Source: Niastella sp.
Lineage (GTDB): Bacteria > Bacteroidota > Bacteroidia > Chitinophagales > Chitinophagaceae
Reading direction: 5' to 3'
Assembly: GCA_017744515.1 (NCBI GenBank)
Contig: JAGIBF010000029.1
Location: 1 to 64,000, forward strand
DNA: 64,000 bases
Part shown: in pieces, positions 7,536 to 16,343 of the stretch
Numbering within the stretch: position 1 is the stretch's first letter
How the letters are laid out: each line of letters starts with the position of its first letter
Notes under the pieces: generated by a model
Told to the model about the DNA's origin: nothing
What the model saw: only the letters and a program-made list of their open reading frames with translations
Database searches by the model: none
Made by a program: the position numbers and the translations under genes

Positions 7536-9065
7536 TTAATTAAAGTCGTCGCTTTCAAGGTCTTCGTCGGATAAGTTGCCGGTATTGCCGAGGTTGAGCA
7601 TGGAACCCATGAGGTCTTTAAACTCTACTTTGTTCTCCACGATCTTCTTGCTGATAAGGGAGAAGGATGCCAGTCCATGCAACACAAACTCCATCAGCAA
7701 AGCAGCTTCTTTTTCATTAGCACCCTTGAAGAAGCGCTTTACCAATGCATGTAAACCATCCACCCTGTACAGCTGCTGTACCTTTTCTGCATCGGTGGTA
7801 TTGAAAAAAATGTTGAGCGCATTGCCTTTATCGAACCATGCCTGGATGGAGCGGTAGGGATTATCTTCCGCCTGCTGCTGGCTGCTGCGTTTCTTCTTCA
7901 GCGACTCAGGATTGGGGAAGTAATTGACAAACTGGGTGCGGATGGCTTTGTCAAGCAGGTTCATGGCCACCTGGTAAGGGCCTTCCTGCTCTCCTTCATA
8001 CACCAGTTCTATCTTACCGGTGATAGAAGGGATCACACCGATCATATCACTGATCCAAACCTGTGTGTCTTTTTCCTTATTGATGATCACGCGGCGCTCG
8101 GCGGCACTCACCGCGTTCTCAAAGGCCGAGATGCTTAAACGGGCAGATACACCACTCTTTTTATCGACCAGCTCACTGCTGCGCGCTTCGAAAGGTATTT
8201 GTTCTATCAACCGCTTGATGAGGTCGCTGATGCGCACCTTTTCTTTTTGCGCTTCCGGCACATCCGCTTCCTGCTCTGTAATGGACAAGGCAGTTTCAAG
8301 GGTCTTGGGATAGTGTGTGAGTATCTGGCTTTCTATACGGTCTTTCAGCGGTGTCACGATCGATCCGCGGTTGGTATAATCTTCCGGGTTGGCCGTAAAC
8401 ACAAACAGAATATCCAGCGGCATACGCAGTTTGAACCCGCGTATCTGCACATCGCCTTCTTCAAGGATGTTGAACAGGGCTACCTGTATGCGTGCCTGCA
8501 AGTCGGGTATTTCGTTGATCACGAAGATGCCACGGTTGCTGCGGGGAATGATGCCGTAGTGGATCACCCTTTCATCGGCAAAGTGCAGTTTGAGGTTGGC
8601 TGCCTTGATAGGGTCGATATCACCGATCAGGTCAGCTACGCTTACATCGGGCGTGGCCAGCTTTTCGCCGTACCGTTCGCTGCGGTGCAGCCATACGATG
8701 GGTGTTTCATCACCCTTCTCCTCGATGAGGTCTTTGGCATAGCGGGAAATGGGGTTGAGCGGATCGTCGTTGATCTCGCTGCCGTAGACTACCGGTACAT
8801 ATTCATCCAGCAGATCCACCATTTGGCGCGCCATGCGGGTCTTGGCCTGTCCACGCAAGCCAAGGAAAAGTATATTGTGCTGAGAAAGCAGGGCTCTTTC
8901 CACATCAGGTATTACTGTTTCTTCATACCCCAGAATTCCTTTGAAGGTATTTTCCTGTTTCTGCAGGGAGCAGATCAGGTTCTTGCGTATCTCTTCCTTT
9001 ACCGATAAAGGTTTGTAACCACTCTTTTTAAGCTCTCCTAAAGTTGCTGCTAATCTTTTACTCAT
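7536..9065 (-). CDS. MoxR/ChlI-type AAA+ ATPase (magnesium chelatase-like)
   Basis: 509 aa. Walker A is GLRGQAKT at residues 69-76. The Walker B position reads FVINE (181-185), with Asn where Asp is usual; as I recall this INE form is normal for this ChlI-like subgroup. Sensor-1 is in FTANPEDYTNRG, followed by PLKDRIESQI. Such ATPases usually act as chaperones with a von Willebrand A partner. That partner is the first gene of this operon, and the ExbD-like lipoprotein gene sits between them with an 8-bp and a 20-bp gap. The C-terminal third (after about 330) is helical and not assigned. The substrate is unknown; no chlorophyll or cobalamin genes are nearby, so metal chelation is unlikely. Confidence 0.85.
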   Translation of the reverse strand: MSKRLAATLGELKKSGYKPLSVKEEIRKNLICSLQKQENTFKGILGYEETVIPDVERALLSQHNILFLGLRGQAKTRMARQMVDLLDEYVPVVYGSEINDDPLNPISRYAKDLIEEKGDETPIVWLHRSERYGEKLATPDVSVADLIGDIDPIKAANLKLHFADERVIHYGIIPRSNRGIFVINEIPDLQARIQVALFNILEEGDVQIRGFKLRMPLDILFVFTANPEDYTNRGSIVTPLKDRIESQILTHYPKTLETALSITEQEADVPEAQKEKVRISDLIKRLIEQIPFEARSSELVDKKSGVSARLSISAFENAVSAAERRVIINKEKDTQVWISDMIGVIPSITGKIELVYEGEQEGPYQVAMNLLDKAIRTQFVNYFPNPESLKKKRSSQQQAEDNPYRSIQAWFDKGNALNIFFNTTDAEKVQQLYRVDGLHALVKRFFKGANEKEAALLMEFVLHGLASFSLISKKIVENKVEFKDLMGSMLNLGNTGNLSDEDLESDDFN

Positions 9066-9085
9066 TGCGTATTTGTTCTGTGTGT

Positions 9086-9886
9086 TTACTTATTTGATGT
9101 TGGCTCCTCTTCAAAACTGAACTTAAATATTTCCAGTTCTTTCATGGCATCGATCACCGTTTTAAAAACGGGATACTGCCCGTCTTTGGACCCTCTGATA
9201 ATGAGGCCCGTCTTTAAACTATCGGCCCCGATGCTTTTCCTGTATTCTGAAATTACTTTCTTCAAATTCTCTTTTGTGGCAGGAACTATCTCCTTGGGTT
9301 TTGTTTCAGCAATCAGGTCGTACGTCTGCCAGGATAAGGCGTTATTGGCATGTATAGTAATAATGAGGCTTTTTCTACGGATACCGGAAGTGGTAGAGAT
9401 AGATTTGGGGGCTGTCACGGTAAGTTCATAATCTTCTTTGCCAACCGTAACATTGGTTTCATGTAATATTTCGATTTGTTCTTTTGCTGTCAAATCGATC
9501 AATGCATACTTCTTTATTTCATTGATCGTCATTTCATCCAGGATATCAACCGTATTCTTATACGTAGCACTACTATGCGGCTTAATGATCACTACAAGGC
9601 TATCGCCTGCCTTTCGCTTGAAATCCAGTAAAACATTCCGCACTCCTTTGTAATCGACCTTACCAACAGATGACTGATCCGTCAACTCTCCTGTGTAATA
9701 AAATATATTGTTCTCTGCTGCTAATATAAGCGTCACTACATTCTTTGTATACGCTATTGAATCATATGCCGACGCTTCGGAATCCTTAGGCAGAAATAAT
9801 CTTTTTGTTTCCACAGGACGTGGTTCATCCTTACATCCTGAGGTAACGAGATAAACGCATAATAAAATGCCGGTTATACATTTCAT
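9086..9886 (-). CDS. Lipoprotein with two tandem ExbD/TolR-like periplasmic domains
   Basis: 266 aa. Signal peptide with lipobox LVTSGC, so Cys18 would be lipidated. Residues about 46-125 match the periplasmic part of Bacteroidota ExbD proteins (VVIIKPHSSATYKNTVDILDE, then NEIKKYALIDLT). Residues about 168-258 match it again (KEIVPATKENLKKVISEYR, then QYPVFKTVIDAMKELEIFKF). A genuine ExbD has one N-terminal transmembrane helix that couples to ExbB and the proton gradient. Here that helix is missing and the domain is duplicated behind a lipid anchor. It lies between the vWA and MoxR genes in one operon. The role is unknown; a periplasmic binding or scaffold function is a guess. Confidence 0.75.
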   Translation of the reverse strand: MKCITGILLCVYLVTSGCKDEPRPVETKRLFLPKDSEASAYDSIAYTKNVVTLILAAENNIFYYTGELTDQSSVGKVDYKGVRNVLLDFKRKAGDSLVVIIKPHSSATYKNTVDILDEMTINEIKKYALIDLTAKEQIEILHETNVTVGKEDYELTVTAPKSISTTSGIRRKSLIITIHANNALSWQTYDLIAETKPKEIVPATKENLKKVISEYRKSIGADSLKTGLIIRGSKDGQYPVFKTVIDAMKELEIFKFSFEEEPTSNK

Positions 9887-9894
9887 GGATGGGG

Positions 9895-10992
9895 TTAATA
9901 TACGGTTTTACGGCGGCCACTTTCAAAGTCCTTGAAGATGAAAGCGCCGAGTTTATCCAGGGAAGCGAAGAATGCCTTACCATTGTTCGTTTCGGTGAAC
10001 TCCTGCACAAACCGCTGTAAATAGGGGTCTGTTGCGATCATAAAGGTAGTGATCGGTATCTTAAGTTTCTTGCATTGTGCCGCCAGGTTCAGACAACGGT
10101 TCGTGATCTTCCTATCGAGCCCAAAGCTATTCTTGTAATAGCGTTTTCCAACTTTGAGACAGGTAGGCTTACCATCCGTGATCATGAAGATCTGCTTGTT
10201 GGGATTCTTCCGCCTGCGCAGCAGGTCCATTGCCATTTCCAGTCCCGCCACCGTATTGGTATGATAAGGCCCCACCTGCAAATAGGGGAGGTCCTTGATC
10301 TCTACCGGCCAGGCATCGTTACCAAACACCACGATATCCAGCGTATCCTTGGGATACTTGGTGGTGATCAGCTCACTCAATGCCATGGCCACTTTCTTGG
10401 CCGGCGTAATGCGGTCCTCGCCGTACAGGATCATGGAGTGGGAAATATCGATCATCAGCACCGTGGAGGTCTGGGCCTTGTAATCCGTTTCCCGGATAGA
10501 AAGGTCGTCTTCCTGCATGCTAAAGCTGTCTATGCCGTGGTTGATCTGCGCATTGAGGATGGAAGTGGTAAAGTCTATCTGCTCCAGGGTATCACCAAAC
10601 TGGTAGGGCCGGGTATCAGGACTGATCTCGTCGCCCTGTCCCGGTTTGAAAGTATGGTGCTGCCCTGACTTTGTCTTCTTGAGCTTGCCGAATATTTCCT
10701 CCAGCGACTTCTTGCGGATGCCCTGCTCGGTCTTGGAAGTGATGGATATCTGGCCGTTTACAGGGTTCTCCTGGATATAGCCTTTCTCCCGCAACTCATC
10801 GATGAAATCGCCCATACCGTACTCACTGTCTGTGAGTTCGTATTCCTTGTCCAGCTGGTTCATCCAGTTCAACGCTTCTGTAATATCGCCATTGGTGTAG
10901 GACAATAACTGCATCAGCACATCGAGCAACTGGTCGAACCGGCTCTTACCCTTGTTATTGGGATCAAACTTTGAAAAATGATGACCTATCAC
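9895..10992 (-). CDS. von Willebrand factor A domain protein, partner of the MoxR ATPase
   Basis: 365 aa, no signal peptide. The N-terminal half (1-170) is helical and charged; the C-terminal vWA domain carries a complete MIDAS metal site. Its parts are DISHS at 182-186, a Thr in YHTNTVAG, and the Asp in MITDGKP. Paired MoxR and vWA proteins usually act together as ATPase plus substrate-recruiting metal-dependent adhesion domain, as in ChlI/ChlD, CbbQ/CbbO or RavA/ViaA. It is the first gene of the operon, with 8 bp to the lipoprotein. No promoter matching TAnnTTTG was found just upstream. Confidence 0.85.
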   Translation of the reverse strand: MIGHHFSKFDPNNKGKSRFDQLLDVLMQLLSYTNGDITEALNWMNQLDKEYELTDSEYGMGDFIDELREKGYIQENPVNGQISITSKTEQGIRKKSLEEIFGKLKKTKSGQHHTFKPGQGDEISPDTRPYQFGDTLEQIDFTTSILNAQINHGIDSFSMQEDDLSIRETDYKAQTSTVLMIDISHSMILYGEDRITPAKKVAMALSELITTKYPKDTLDIVVFGNDAWPVEIKDLPYLQVGPYHTNTVAGLEMAMDLLRRRKNPNKQIFMITDGKPTCLKVGKRYYKNSFGLDRKITNRCLNLAAQCKKLKIPITTFMIATDPYLQRFVQEFTETNNGKAFFASLDKLGAFIFKDFESGRRKTVY

Positions 10993-11112
10993 GAATTATA
11001 ATTTTATCTATATAAGCGTTCTACTTCAATTTAAGCATTATTGCTGACTATACCGTCCGCAATACGTATCAATTTAAATAACAAATTGTTAAGTGAAATT
11101 GTTGGCGGGCCG

Positions 11113-11152
11113 GGAAGGCAGAGAGGTAATAAGGCAGCAAGGCAACGAGGGG
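11113..11152. repeat. Octad tandem array O2
   Basis: Five 8-bp units of the form NNAAGGCA: GGAAGGCA at 11113, GAGAGGTA at 11121, ATAAGGCA at 11129, GCAAGGCA at 11137 and a degenerate last unit at 11145. It is a single arm with no obvious inverted partner. Confidence 0.6.
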
Positions 11153-11164
11153 CGAATCTTTTCC

Positions 11165-11196
11165 CTGAAAACCCTTCGACAAGCTCAGGGTTTCAG
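11165..11196. repeat. Dispersed CCCTTCGACAAGCTCAGGG hairpin
   Basis: CTGAAAACCCT (11165-11175) pairs with AGGGTTTCAG (11187-11196) with one bulged A, enclosing the core TCGACAAGCTC. The core recurs at 63971-63989, and a diverged form lies at 38922-38950. Similar sequences are common between genes in many bacterial genomes. Confidence 0.6.
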
Positions 11197-11311
11197 ATTA
11201 ATTCATAGACAGTGATTGTATTGATATTTGTTTTTAGGGTTAAATTAACAACGGTAATTTGCATTCAGCAGCCAGTTGTTAGTCTACACCGAAACCCAAT
11301 CAACTTATACA

Positions 11312-11761
11312 ATGAAAAAAATCAGCTCCCTATTTTCCTTGTTCCTCGCATTGTCTATGGGTATGCAGGCGCAAGTCTCGGATCCTGTTAAATGGACGTT
11401 CAGCGCCAAAAAGAAAACGGCAGATACTTATGAAGTTGTTATCACTGCAGTTTTTGCAAAGCCCTGGCAATTGTATTCTCAATCCACGCCCAATGGCGGC
11501 CCTATCCCGACGAAGATCACTTTCAGGAAAAATCCCCTGATAATAATGAATGGTAACGTTAAAGAAGTCGGCACTTTGCAAACGAAACAAGATGCGAATT
11601 ATGGTATAGCTGTAAAATATTACAGTAGCAGTGTTTCGTTTGTACAGGTTTTAAAGATCAAAGGGAGTACCAGTATCACGGGTGATGTGGAATATATGAC
11701 TGGCGATGGGGAGAAGGCGCTACCGCCTACGAAAAAAGCTTTCAACATCAAGCTGCAGTAA
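11312..11761 (+). CDS. Secreted protein with DsbD N-terminal (thiol:disulfide interchange) domain
   Basis: 149 aa from the ATG at 11312 (MKKISSLFSLFLALSMGMQAQ), which gives a clear signal peptide; an upstream in-frame ATG at 11276 would destroy it. After cleavage the whole protein is one DsbD-alpha-like immunoglobulin fold: VKWTFSAKK-ADTYEVVITA, then PWQLYSQSTPNGGPIPTKITF, typical of the PF11412 family. The catalytic CxxC pair of real DsbD-alpha is absent, as is the membrane and thioredoxin part of DsbD. It may therefore be a non-catalytic binding domain. A weak hairpin (AAGGAA/TTCCTT, 11763-11784) follows the stop. Confidence 0.75.
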   Translation: MKKISSLFSLFLALSMGMQAQVSDPVKWTFSAKKKTADTYEVVITAVFAKPWQLYSQSTPNGGPIPTKITFRKNPLIIMNGNVKEVGTLQTKQDANYGIAVKYYSSSVSFVQVLKIKGSTSITGDVEYMTGDGEKALPPTKKAFNIKLQ

Positions 11762-11878
11762 TAAGGAAAGAGCAAAGCTTCCTTTATACGGGCATTTGCT
11801 GTCGCAAGGTAGCTTGCCTAAGTTACACGATTATTAAGGATCGGGAAACCAGGATATTGGGGCACACGTTTGCACAAA

Positions 11879-11918
11879 AAAGAGTGGCAGGAAGCGTTTC
11901 CGCGATCTGCCACTCTTT
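11879..11918 (-). terminator. Rho-independent terminator of the DUF2723 gene
   Basis: A 12-bp stem (AAAGAGTGGCAG with CTGCCACTCTTT) around a 16-nt loop, with a run of T on the minus strand after the stem. It lies 20 bp past the stop codon of the gene at 11938-15252. Confidence 0.85.
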
Positions 11919-11937
11919 GGTATTATGAATGATCCGT

Positions 11938-14900
11938 TTAGTTAGAATCCTTCGGCTTTGCACCTTGTGAATCAGGTGTTGAGATGTCTGTACCTGGATT
12001 CTCTGCGTTGGCTGCAGGTTTATTGCCGCCTTTGAATTGCTTTTCCCACTCATTGAGCTGCATCAGCATCTGGTAGGATGAAAGGATATCATTGGCAAAC
12101 ACTTCCTGTCTTGCACCCAATGCATGGCCACGGTTGTTGAGGTAAGCGGCTGCCTGCATAGCCAGCTGCTCGGTAGTCATCTCATCACCCAGTGTAACGT
12201 AGTAGCGCATCTGCTGTTCCAGATCACGCTTCATGGACGTGTTTACTTTGTTGGCCAGTGTCAGGTCGCCAGACTCGTAAGCTGCCAACAGGAACGACAT
12301 GGATACGCGGTTATGGAAGTTACCACGGTTGGAGGTCATTCCATAAGGCACGTTGCTTTCAAGTACATTATCGTCATACTTATGGAGTACTTTCTTAGCA
12401 GAGTCTTTCTTGTCCATATTGGCCAGGGTCAATCCCAATAAGGAATGTGCCTGACGGATGCTGTTGATATGACGACGGTTCTCTTCGTCGAAATAAACAC
12501 CACCGAGGTTGGCATGGCCGTATTCGAATTTCTCCATTACGGTCTTATACATCTTGTCTGCCGCTACATTGTTCTGGTTCTCGATGGGCACCAGTCTGTA
12601 AGACAACCCTTCCATGCGGGTGTATTTCTCCAGTCCGAGGTTTTCCAGCTCTTGTGTAGAGGTGAAATAGATCGGCCTTTTCCAGTTGTTGGCAGCGATG
12701 AGCGCCAATACTGCGAGGTCGTTCTTGTCGATGGAGTTGCGGTTGATGTCCAGTTTCAGTTCGCTTACGATGCTATCGCCGGGATTCAGCTGCAGGGTCT
12801 TCTTCATGGCTTCCACGTCTACAGGTATTTTGAACTTCTTCACGGGGAATACGTTCGGCCTGTCATCATCTTCGCTGTCCATAGGCGCCATCTTATTGGG
12901 ATCTTCACTGGCGATCACATCTTTAAATACCGTATACAGATCGTAATAATCGGTTTGGTTGTAACCGGGCAGCGGATAGTAGTAGATCCTGTCGCGCTTA
13001 CCACCTTGTATCTGCTCTGCTGTGAGGATCACGTCTGCCGGATCGCTTTCGTTCACTTTGTAGCGGAGCTGGTTGATGTACCAGTCGGTACCCAACAGGC
13101 TGTAGTTTACTACACGCAGGTCTTTGCGTACGCCTTCTACTTCCTGTGTATACCACAGTGGGTAGGTATCGTTATCGCCAAAGGAAATGAGGATGGCATT
13201 CTTATCGCAGCTCTCGAGGTAGTCTTTACCAAGGTCGCGGGCCAGTACTTTCTTGCTGCGGTCGTGATCGTCCCACTCCTGTGAGGCCATCAATACCGGT
13301 ACTGCCAGCAGGCAAATGGCAAAGGAGGCATAGTTGGGCATATTGCCTTTGAGGTATTTGCCCAATATATCTCTTACCCACAGTACGCCCAATCCGATCC
13401 AGATGGCGTAGGCGTAGAATGATCCTACGTAGGCGTAGTCACGCTCACGTGGCTGGTAGCCTGCCTGGTTGAGGTAGATTACGATCGCAAATCCTGTAAA
13501 AAAGAACAGCAGGAAGGTAACCAGCAGGTCTTTACGGTTGCGGTATTGGTAAATGAAGCCAAGGATACCCAATATGAATGGCAGGAAGAAGAGTTTGTTG
13601 TTGGCCTTGTTCTTCGTTCCGGCTGTTTCGGGCAGCACATCGGGTGTGCTGTGGCCGAATGCTTTGTCTACGAAATTGATACCGCTGTTCCAGTTTCCGT
13701 CACGTGGGTTGCCAAAGCCTTGCAGGTCGTTCTGCTTGCCGGCAAAGTTCCACATGAAGTAGCGCCAGTACATCCAGCGGAACTGGTAGTTGAGGAAGTA
13801 GCGTATTTCCGAAGCTCTGTTGGGCTCTTCGTCCTGGTCGAGGCCACCGAAGTTGCGATACACGAAATCCTGGTTTCTTTCATTGTTGGGATCCCAGGCA
13901 CGTGGGAACAGGTGGGCTGTAGGCATGCTACCGTAGTCGATGCCCCCGTTCTTACCGGCTACTTCATATTTATCTTTTCCTTTTGCATAGCGGTCGCCTG
14001 TAACTACGAAATTCTCCTGTGTAGGCTTATCGGTGAAATAAGGTCCATACAGGATAGGCCAGTCGCCATACTGCTCACGGCTGAGGTAGCCTACCAGGCT
14101 CACCGGGTTGTCCACATTATACATATCTACCGATGGGTTGGCTGATGAGCGCACCAGGGTAGTGAAGTAGGTAGAATATCCGATGATCACGAAGATGGAA
14201 GAAAAGAGGCCGATGCGGAGGAAGGAAGCCACGCCTGATCTGTTATAATAGCAGAGTGCTATCACTACGCCCAATCCCAGCAGCAGCAACACGAAGGATG
14301 CGCCAGACTTGATGAAGGGGAAGCAGAACAGCAGGATGATGGCTGACAGCCATACAGGGAACAGGGTGAACTTCCGGATCTGTGCTTCGCCAAAACCGAG
14401 GCCAAGGATCAGCAGGAGTGCCAATAATATAAAGTAACTGGCAAAACCACTGAAAAAGGGCAGTCCGAAATTGTTTACAAAGAGGATGTCGAATGCTCCG
14501 GCTCCTTTGATAGACCATTGGATGATCACCACCTGTACCAGGCCAGTGATCACACAACCGATCAGGAAGGCGAAGATGGTTCCCCAGGTAGTTACTTTAT
14601 AGCGTTTGAAGTAATATACCATTACGATGGCGGGGATGGTCAACAGGTTCAACAAGTGAACGCCGATCGACAAGCCCATCATGAAGAAGATAAAGATGAT
14701 CCAGCGGTCGGCGCGGGAAAACTTATGTCCGTCGGTAGTGCTTTCTCTGTCTACTTCATGCTCCCATTTCAGGATGGCCCAAAATACGATGGCGGTAAAC
14801 AGGGAAGAAAGGGCGTATACCTCACCTTCCACAGCGCTGTACCAGAATGAATCGGAAAAAGTATAGGCAAGTGCACCTACCACACCGGCAGCCATGGTAG

Positions 14901-15252
14901 CAAATATCTGCTGGCTGGTGAGGTCCTGGCCTTTTTGTACCAGCTTACGGGCAAAGTGGGTAATGCTCCAGAAGAGGAATAATATGGTAAAGCCGCTGGC
15001 AATAGCATTCATGAAGTTCACCCCTTTGGCAGCGCTGGTGGGATCGTCACCAAAAAGGATAATGAAGAAACGTCCTAATAATACATAGAGTGGGGCTCCG
15101 GGGGGGTGGGGTATCTGTAACTTGTAGGCACTGGACACAAACTCACCACAATCCCAGAAGCTTCCGGTGGGCTCCATGGTGAGGACGTAAACAGTACAAG
15201 CAACCAAACAAACCAGCCAACCTACAATGTTATTGACACGGCTAAAGTTCAT
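11938..15252 (-). CDS. DUF2723 family multispanning protein (TMEM260-type GT-C glycosyltransferase)
   Basis: 1,104 aa. The N-terminal 600 residues contain about ten to twelve membrane helices and the DUF2723 signature TMEPTGSFWDCGEF followed by KLQIPHPPGAPLYVLLGR (residues about 24-60). The acidic loop DCGEF is the expected GT-C catalytic region. A long soluble C-terminal part has TPR-like character and a low-complexity tail. Human TMEM260 of this family is a protein O-mannosyltransferase; Bacteroidota O-glycosylate many envelope proteins, so a glycosyltransferase role is plausible but inferred. It has its own promoter (15278) and terminator (11879). Start ATG 15252 lies just before the signature helix. 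Confidence 0.85.
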   Translation of the reverse strand: MNFSRVNNIVGWLVCLVACTVYVLTMEPTGSFWDCGEFVSSAYKLQIPHPPGAPLYVLLGRFFIILFGDDPTSAAKGVNFMNAIASGFTILFLFWSITHFARKLVQKGQDLTSQQIFATMAAGVVGALAYTFSDSFWYSAVEGEVYALSSLFTAIVFWAILKWEHEVDRESTTDGHKFSRADRWIIFIFFMMGLSIGVHLLNLLTIPAIVMVYYFKRYKVTTWGTIFAFLIGCVITGLVQVVIIQWSIKGAGAFDILFVNNFGLPFFSGFASYFILLALLLILGLGFGEAQIRKFTLFPVWLSAIILLFCFPFIKSGASFVLLLLGLGVVIALCYYNRSGVASFLRIGLFSSIFVIIGYSTYFTTLVRSSANPSVDMYNVDNPVSLVGYLSREQYGDWPILYGPYFTDKPTQENFVVTGDRYAKGKDKYEVAGKNGGIDYGSMPTAHLFPRAWDPNNERNQDFVYRNFGGLDQDEEPNRASEIRYFLNYQFRWMYWRYFMWNFAGKQNDLQGFGNPRDGNWNSGINFVDKAFGHSTPDVLPETAGTKNKANNKLFFLPFILGILGFIYQYRNRKDLLVTFLLFFFTGFAIVIYLNQAGYQPRERDYAYVGSFYAYAIWIGLGVLWVRDILGKYLKGNMPNYASFAICLLAVPVLMASQEWDDHDRSKKVLARDLGKDYLESCDKNAILISFGDNDTYPLWYTQEVEGVRKDLRVVNYSLLGTDWYINQLRYKVNESDPADVILTAEQIQGGKRDRIYYYPLPGYNQTDYYDLYTVFKDVIASEDPNKMAPMDSEDDDRPNVFPVKKFKIPVDVEAMKKTLQLNPGDSIVSELKLDINRNSIDKNDLAVLALIAANNWKRPIYFTSTQELENLGLEKYTRMEGLSYRLVPIENQNNVAADKMYKTVMEKFEYGHANLGGVYFDEENRRHINSIRQAHSLLGLTLANMDKKDSAKKVLHKYDDNVLESNVPYGMTSNRGNFHNRVSMSFLLAAYESGDLTLANKVNTSMKRDLEQQMRYYVTLGDEMTTEQLAMQAAAYLNNRGHALGARQEVFANDILSSYQMLMQLNEWEKQFKGGNKPAANAENPGTDISTPDSQGAKPKDSN

Positions 15253-15277
15253 ATTGTATTGATTTTATTAAACTTGG

Positions 15278-15285
15278 CAAATATA
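15278..15285 (-). promoter_or_regulatory. -7 promoter element of the DUF2723 gene (TATATTTG)
   Basis: Exact TAnnTTTG on the minus strand, 25 nt before the start codon. The heptad arm E3 (15291-15318) begins 5 bp upstream of it, in the region where a -33 box would sit. Confidence 0.65.
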
Positions 15286-15290
15286 TAGAG

Positions 15291-15318
15291 TTTCGGGTTT
15301 CGTGTAGCGGGTTTCGAT
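15291..15318. repeat. Heptad-repeat solo arm E3
   Basis: Four 7-bp units: TTTCGGG at 15291, TTTCGTG at 15298, TAGCGGG at 15305 and TTTCGAT at 15312. No inverted partner arm is visible in the next 150 bp. It directly abuts the -7 element of the DUF2723 gene, as E1 does for mtaB. The remaining gap to 15475 shows nothing further. Confidence 0.7.
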
Positions 15319-15475
15319 TTCTTTATATTCCGCATGTAATCCACATTTATAACAGGTTTTAGTCATATCTCCATCGGTTATCACCAACTCAGGAACAGTC
15401 AATTACGATCGGGTATTGAAGAGGGTGGGGTAAATTAAAAGAAATAACGAAGATTTACGTAGATCGTAGGGAGGG

Positions 15476-16291
15476 TTATTCAAAATATATCCGGACTGTT
15501 TGATAAAACAGGCGGTTCTGCATGTTCTGGGATTTCTCGGTAAATCCCTGCAGCCCCAGCAATCCGGCCGCATTTCCTTTATTGATGGCTATTTCGAGGT
15601 AGCCTGCGGCATTGAACAGGGCCAGTTTTTCTCCTTCGTGTACATCGGCGTAGGTTTCGCTGATGGTGGAGATGACCTCGTTGCGCCTGAAAACGATCTT
15701 GAAGCTCCTGCCTTTGCGTTGTTCTTCAAATTGGGCGTGGGTAATGTTGACGATGATGTTCTCGAAGTTGTCGATGAAGATGATCTGGCCTTCAATCCAG
15801 TTATCGCCCAGCAGGGGACGGAGGTGATTGGTTTCCGTGAACTGTACATCGGGGGTGCCGATATCCATCAGGCTGGTGCCGGCTTGTAACTCCTGTACTG
15901 CCTGGCCCATCACCCGGGCGCAATAGAGGGTGTTCTTGATGGCTGCCTTATCGAGGGGCAGACCGATCAGCATTTCGGGCTTGCCTTCGAGGATCATGGT
16001 GAGCAGGCCATTGTCGGCACAAAGGATGTACTGTTCCTGGTGGTAGGCCAGCAGCAGCTGCTCCGGCTTTTTCTCGAACAGGTTTACCAGCAGGAGGTGA
16101 AAGGTGTAGGGCGGAAAGTTATTGATGGCATTCCGGCACACGTAGGCTGCCTGCGGGTAATTGAAGGGGGAGAGGGAATGGGATATATCTATTAATGTAA
16201 ATGCAGGATTGATCTGTAATAGCTGGCCTTTCAATGCCCCTACGAGGTAGTCTTGTTGACCTATGTCTGATGTAAGGGTGATTAATGCCAT
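15476..16291 (-). CDS. SAM hydroxide adenosyltransferase (DUF62 family)
   Basis: 271 aa cytoplasmic enzyme family that hydrolyses S-adenosylmethionine to adenosine and methionine and is related to the SAM fluorinases and chlorinases. The start ALITLTSDIGQQDYLVGALKG and the IDISHSL segment (about 34-40) carry the family's nucleoside-binding Asp residues. A CADNGLL segment near 93 and a C-terminal beta barrel complete the fold. Length fits the family. It is not a halogenase by context. The start codon at 16291 is only 6 bp from the left arm of heptad element E4, and no TAnnTTTG is seen upstream. Confidence 0.88.
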   Translation of the reverse strand: MALITLTSDIGQQDYLVGALKGQLLQINPAFTLIDISHSLSPFNYPQAAYVCRNAINNFPPYTFHLLLVNLFEKKPEQLLLAYHQEQYILCADNGLLTMILEGKPEMLIGLPLDKAAIKNTLYCARVMGQAVQELQAGTSLMDIGTPDVQFTETNHLRPLLGDNWIEGQIIFIDNFENIIVNITHAQFEEQRKGRSFKIVFRRNEVISTISETYADVHEGEKLALFNAAGYLEIAINKGNAAGLLGLQGFTEKSQNMQNRLFYQTVRIYFE

Positions 16292-16297
16292 TCTTGC

Positions 16298-16332
16298 GTT
16301 CCGTGTTTCGCGTTTTGTGTTTCGTGTTATCG
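16298..16332. repeat. Heptad-repeat left arm of element E4
   Basis: Five 7-bp units starting at 16298: GTTCCGT, GTTTCGC, GTTTTGT, GTTTCGT and a degenerate GTTATCG. Its inverted partner is at 16853-16880 and the pair encloses the four-helix-bundle gene. Confidence 0.75.
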
Positions 16333-16343
16333 ATGATTATTGA

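Larger units (their letters stand above)
10993..11311. other. Intergenic region with octad array and dispersed hairpin
   Basis: 319 bp between the start of the vWA operon (minus) and the DsbD-N-like gene (plus), so it should hold two divergent promoters. It contains the octad array at 11113-11152 and the hairpin at 11165-11196. A near -7 match, TAATTTG, lies at 11254-11260 before the plus-strand gene. Nothing coding was seen. Confidence 0.6.

Noticed and set aside
7536..10992. Magnesium or cobalt chelatase for chlorophyll or cobalamin
   Set aside because: The ATPase and vWA pair resembles ChlI/ChlD, but the large subunit and pathway genes are absent and the middle gene is ExbD-like.
12445..13284. 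279-aa plus-strand ORF
   Set aside because: Shadow of the DUF2723 gene in another frame; no recognisable domain.
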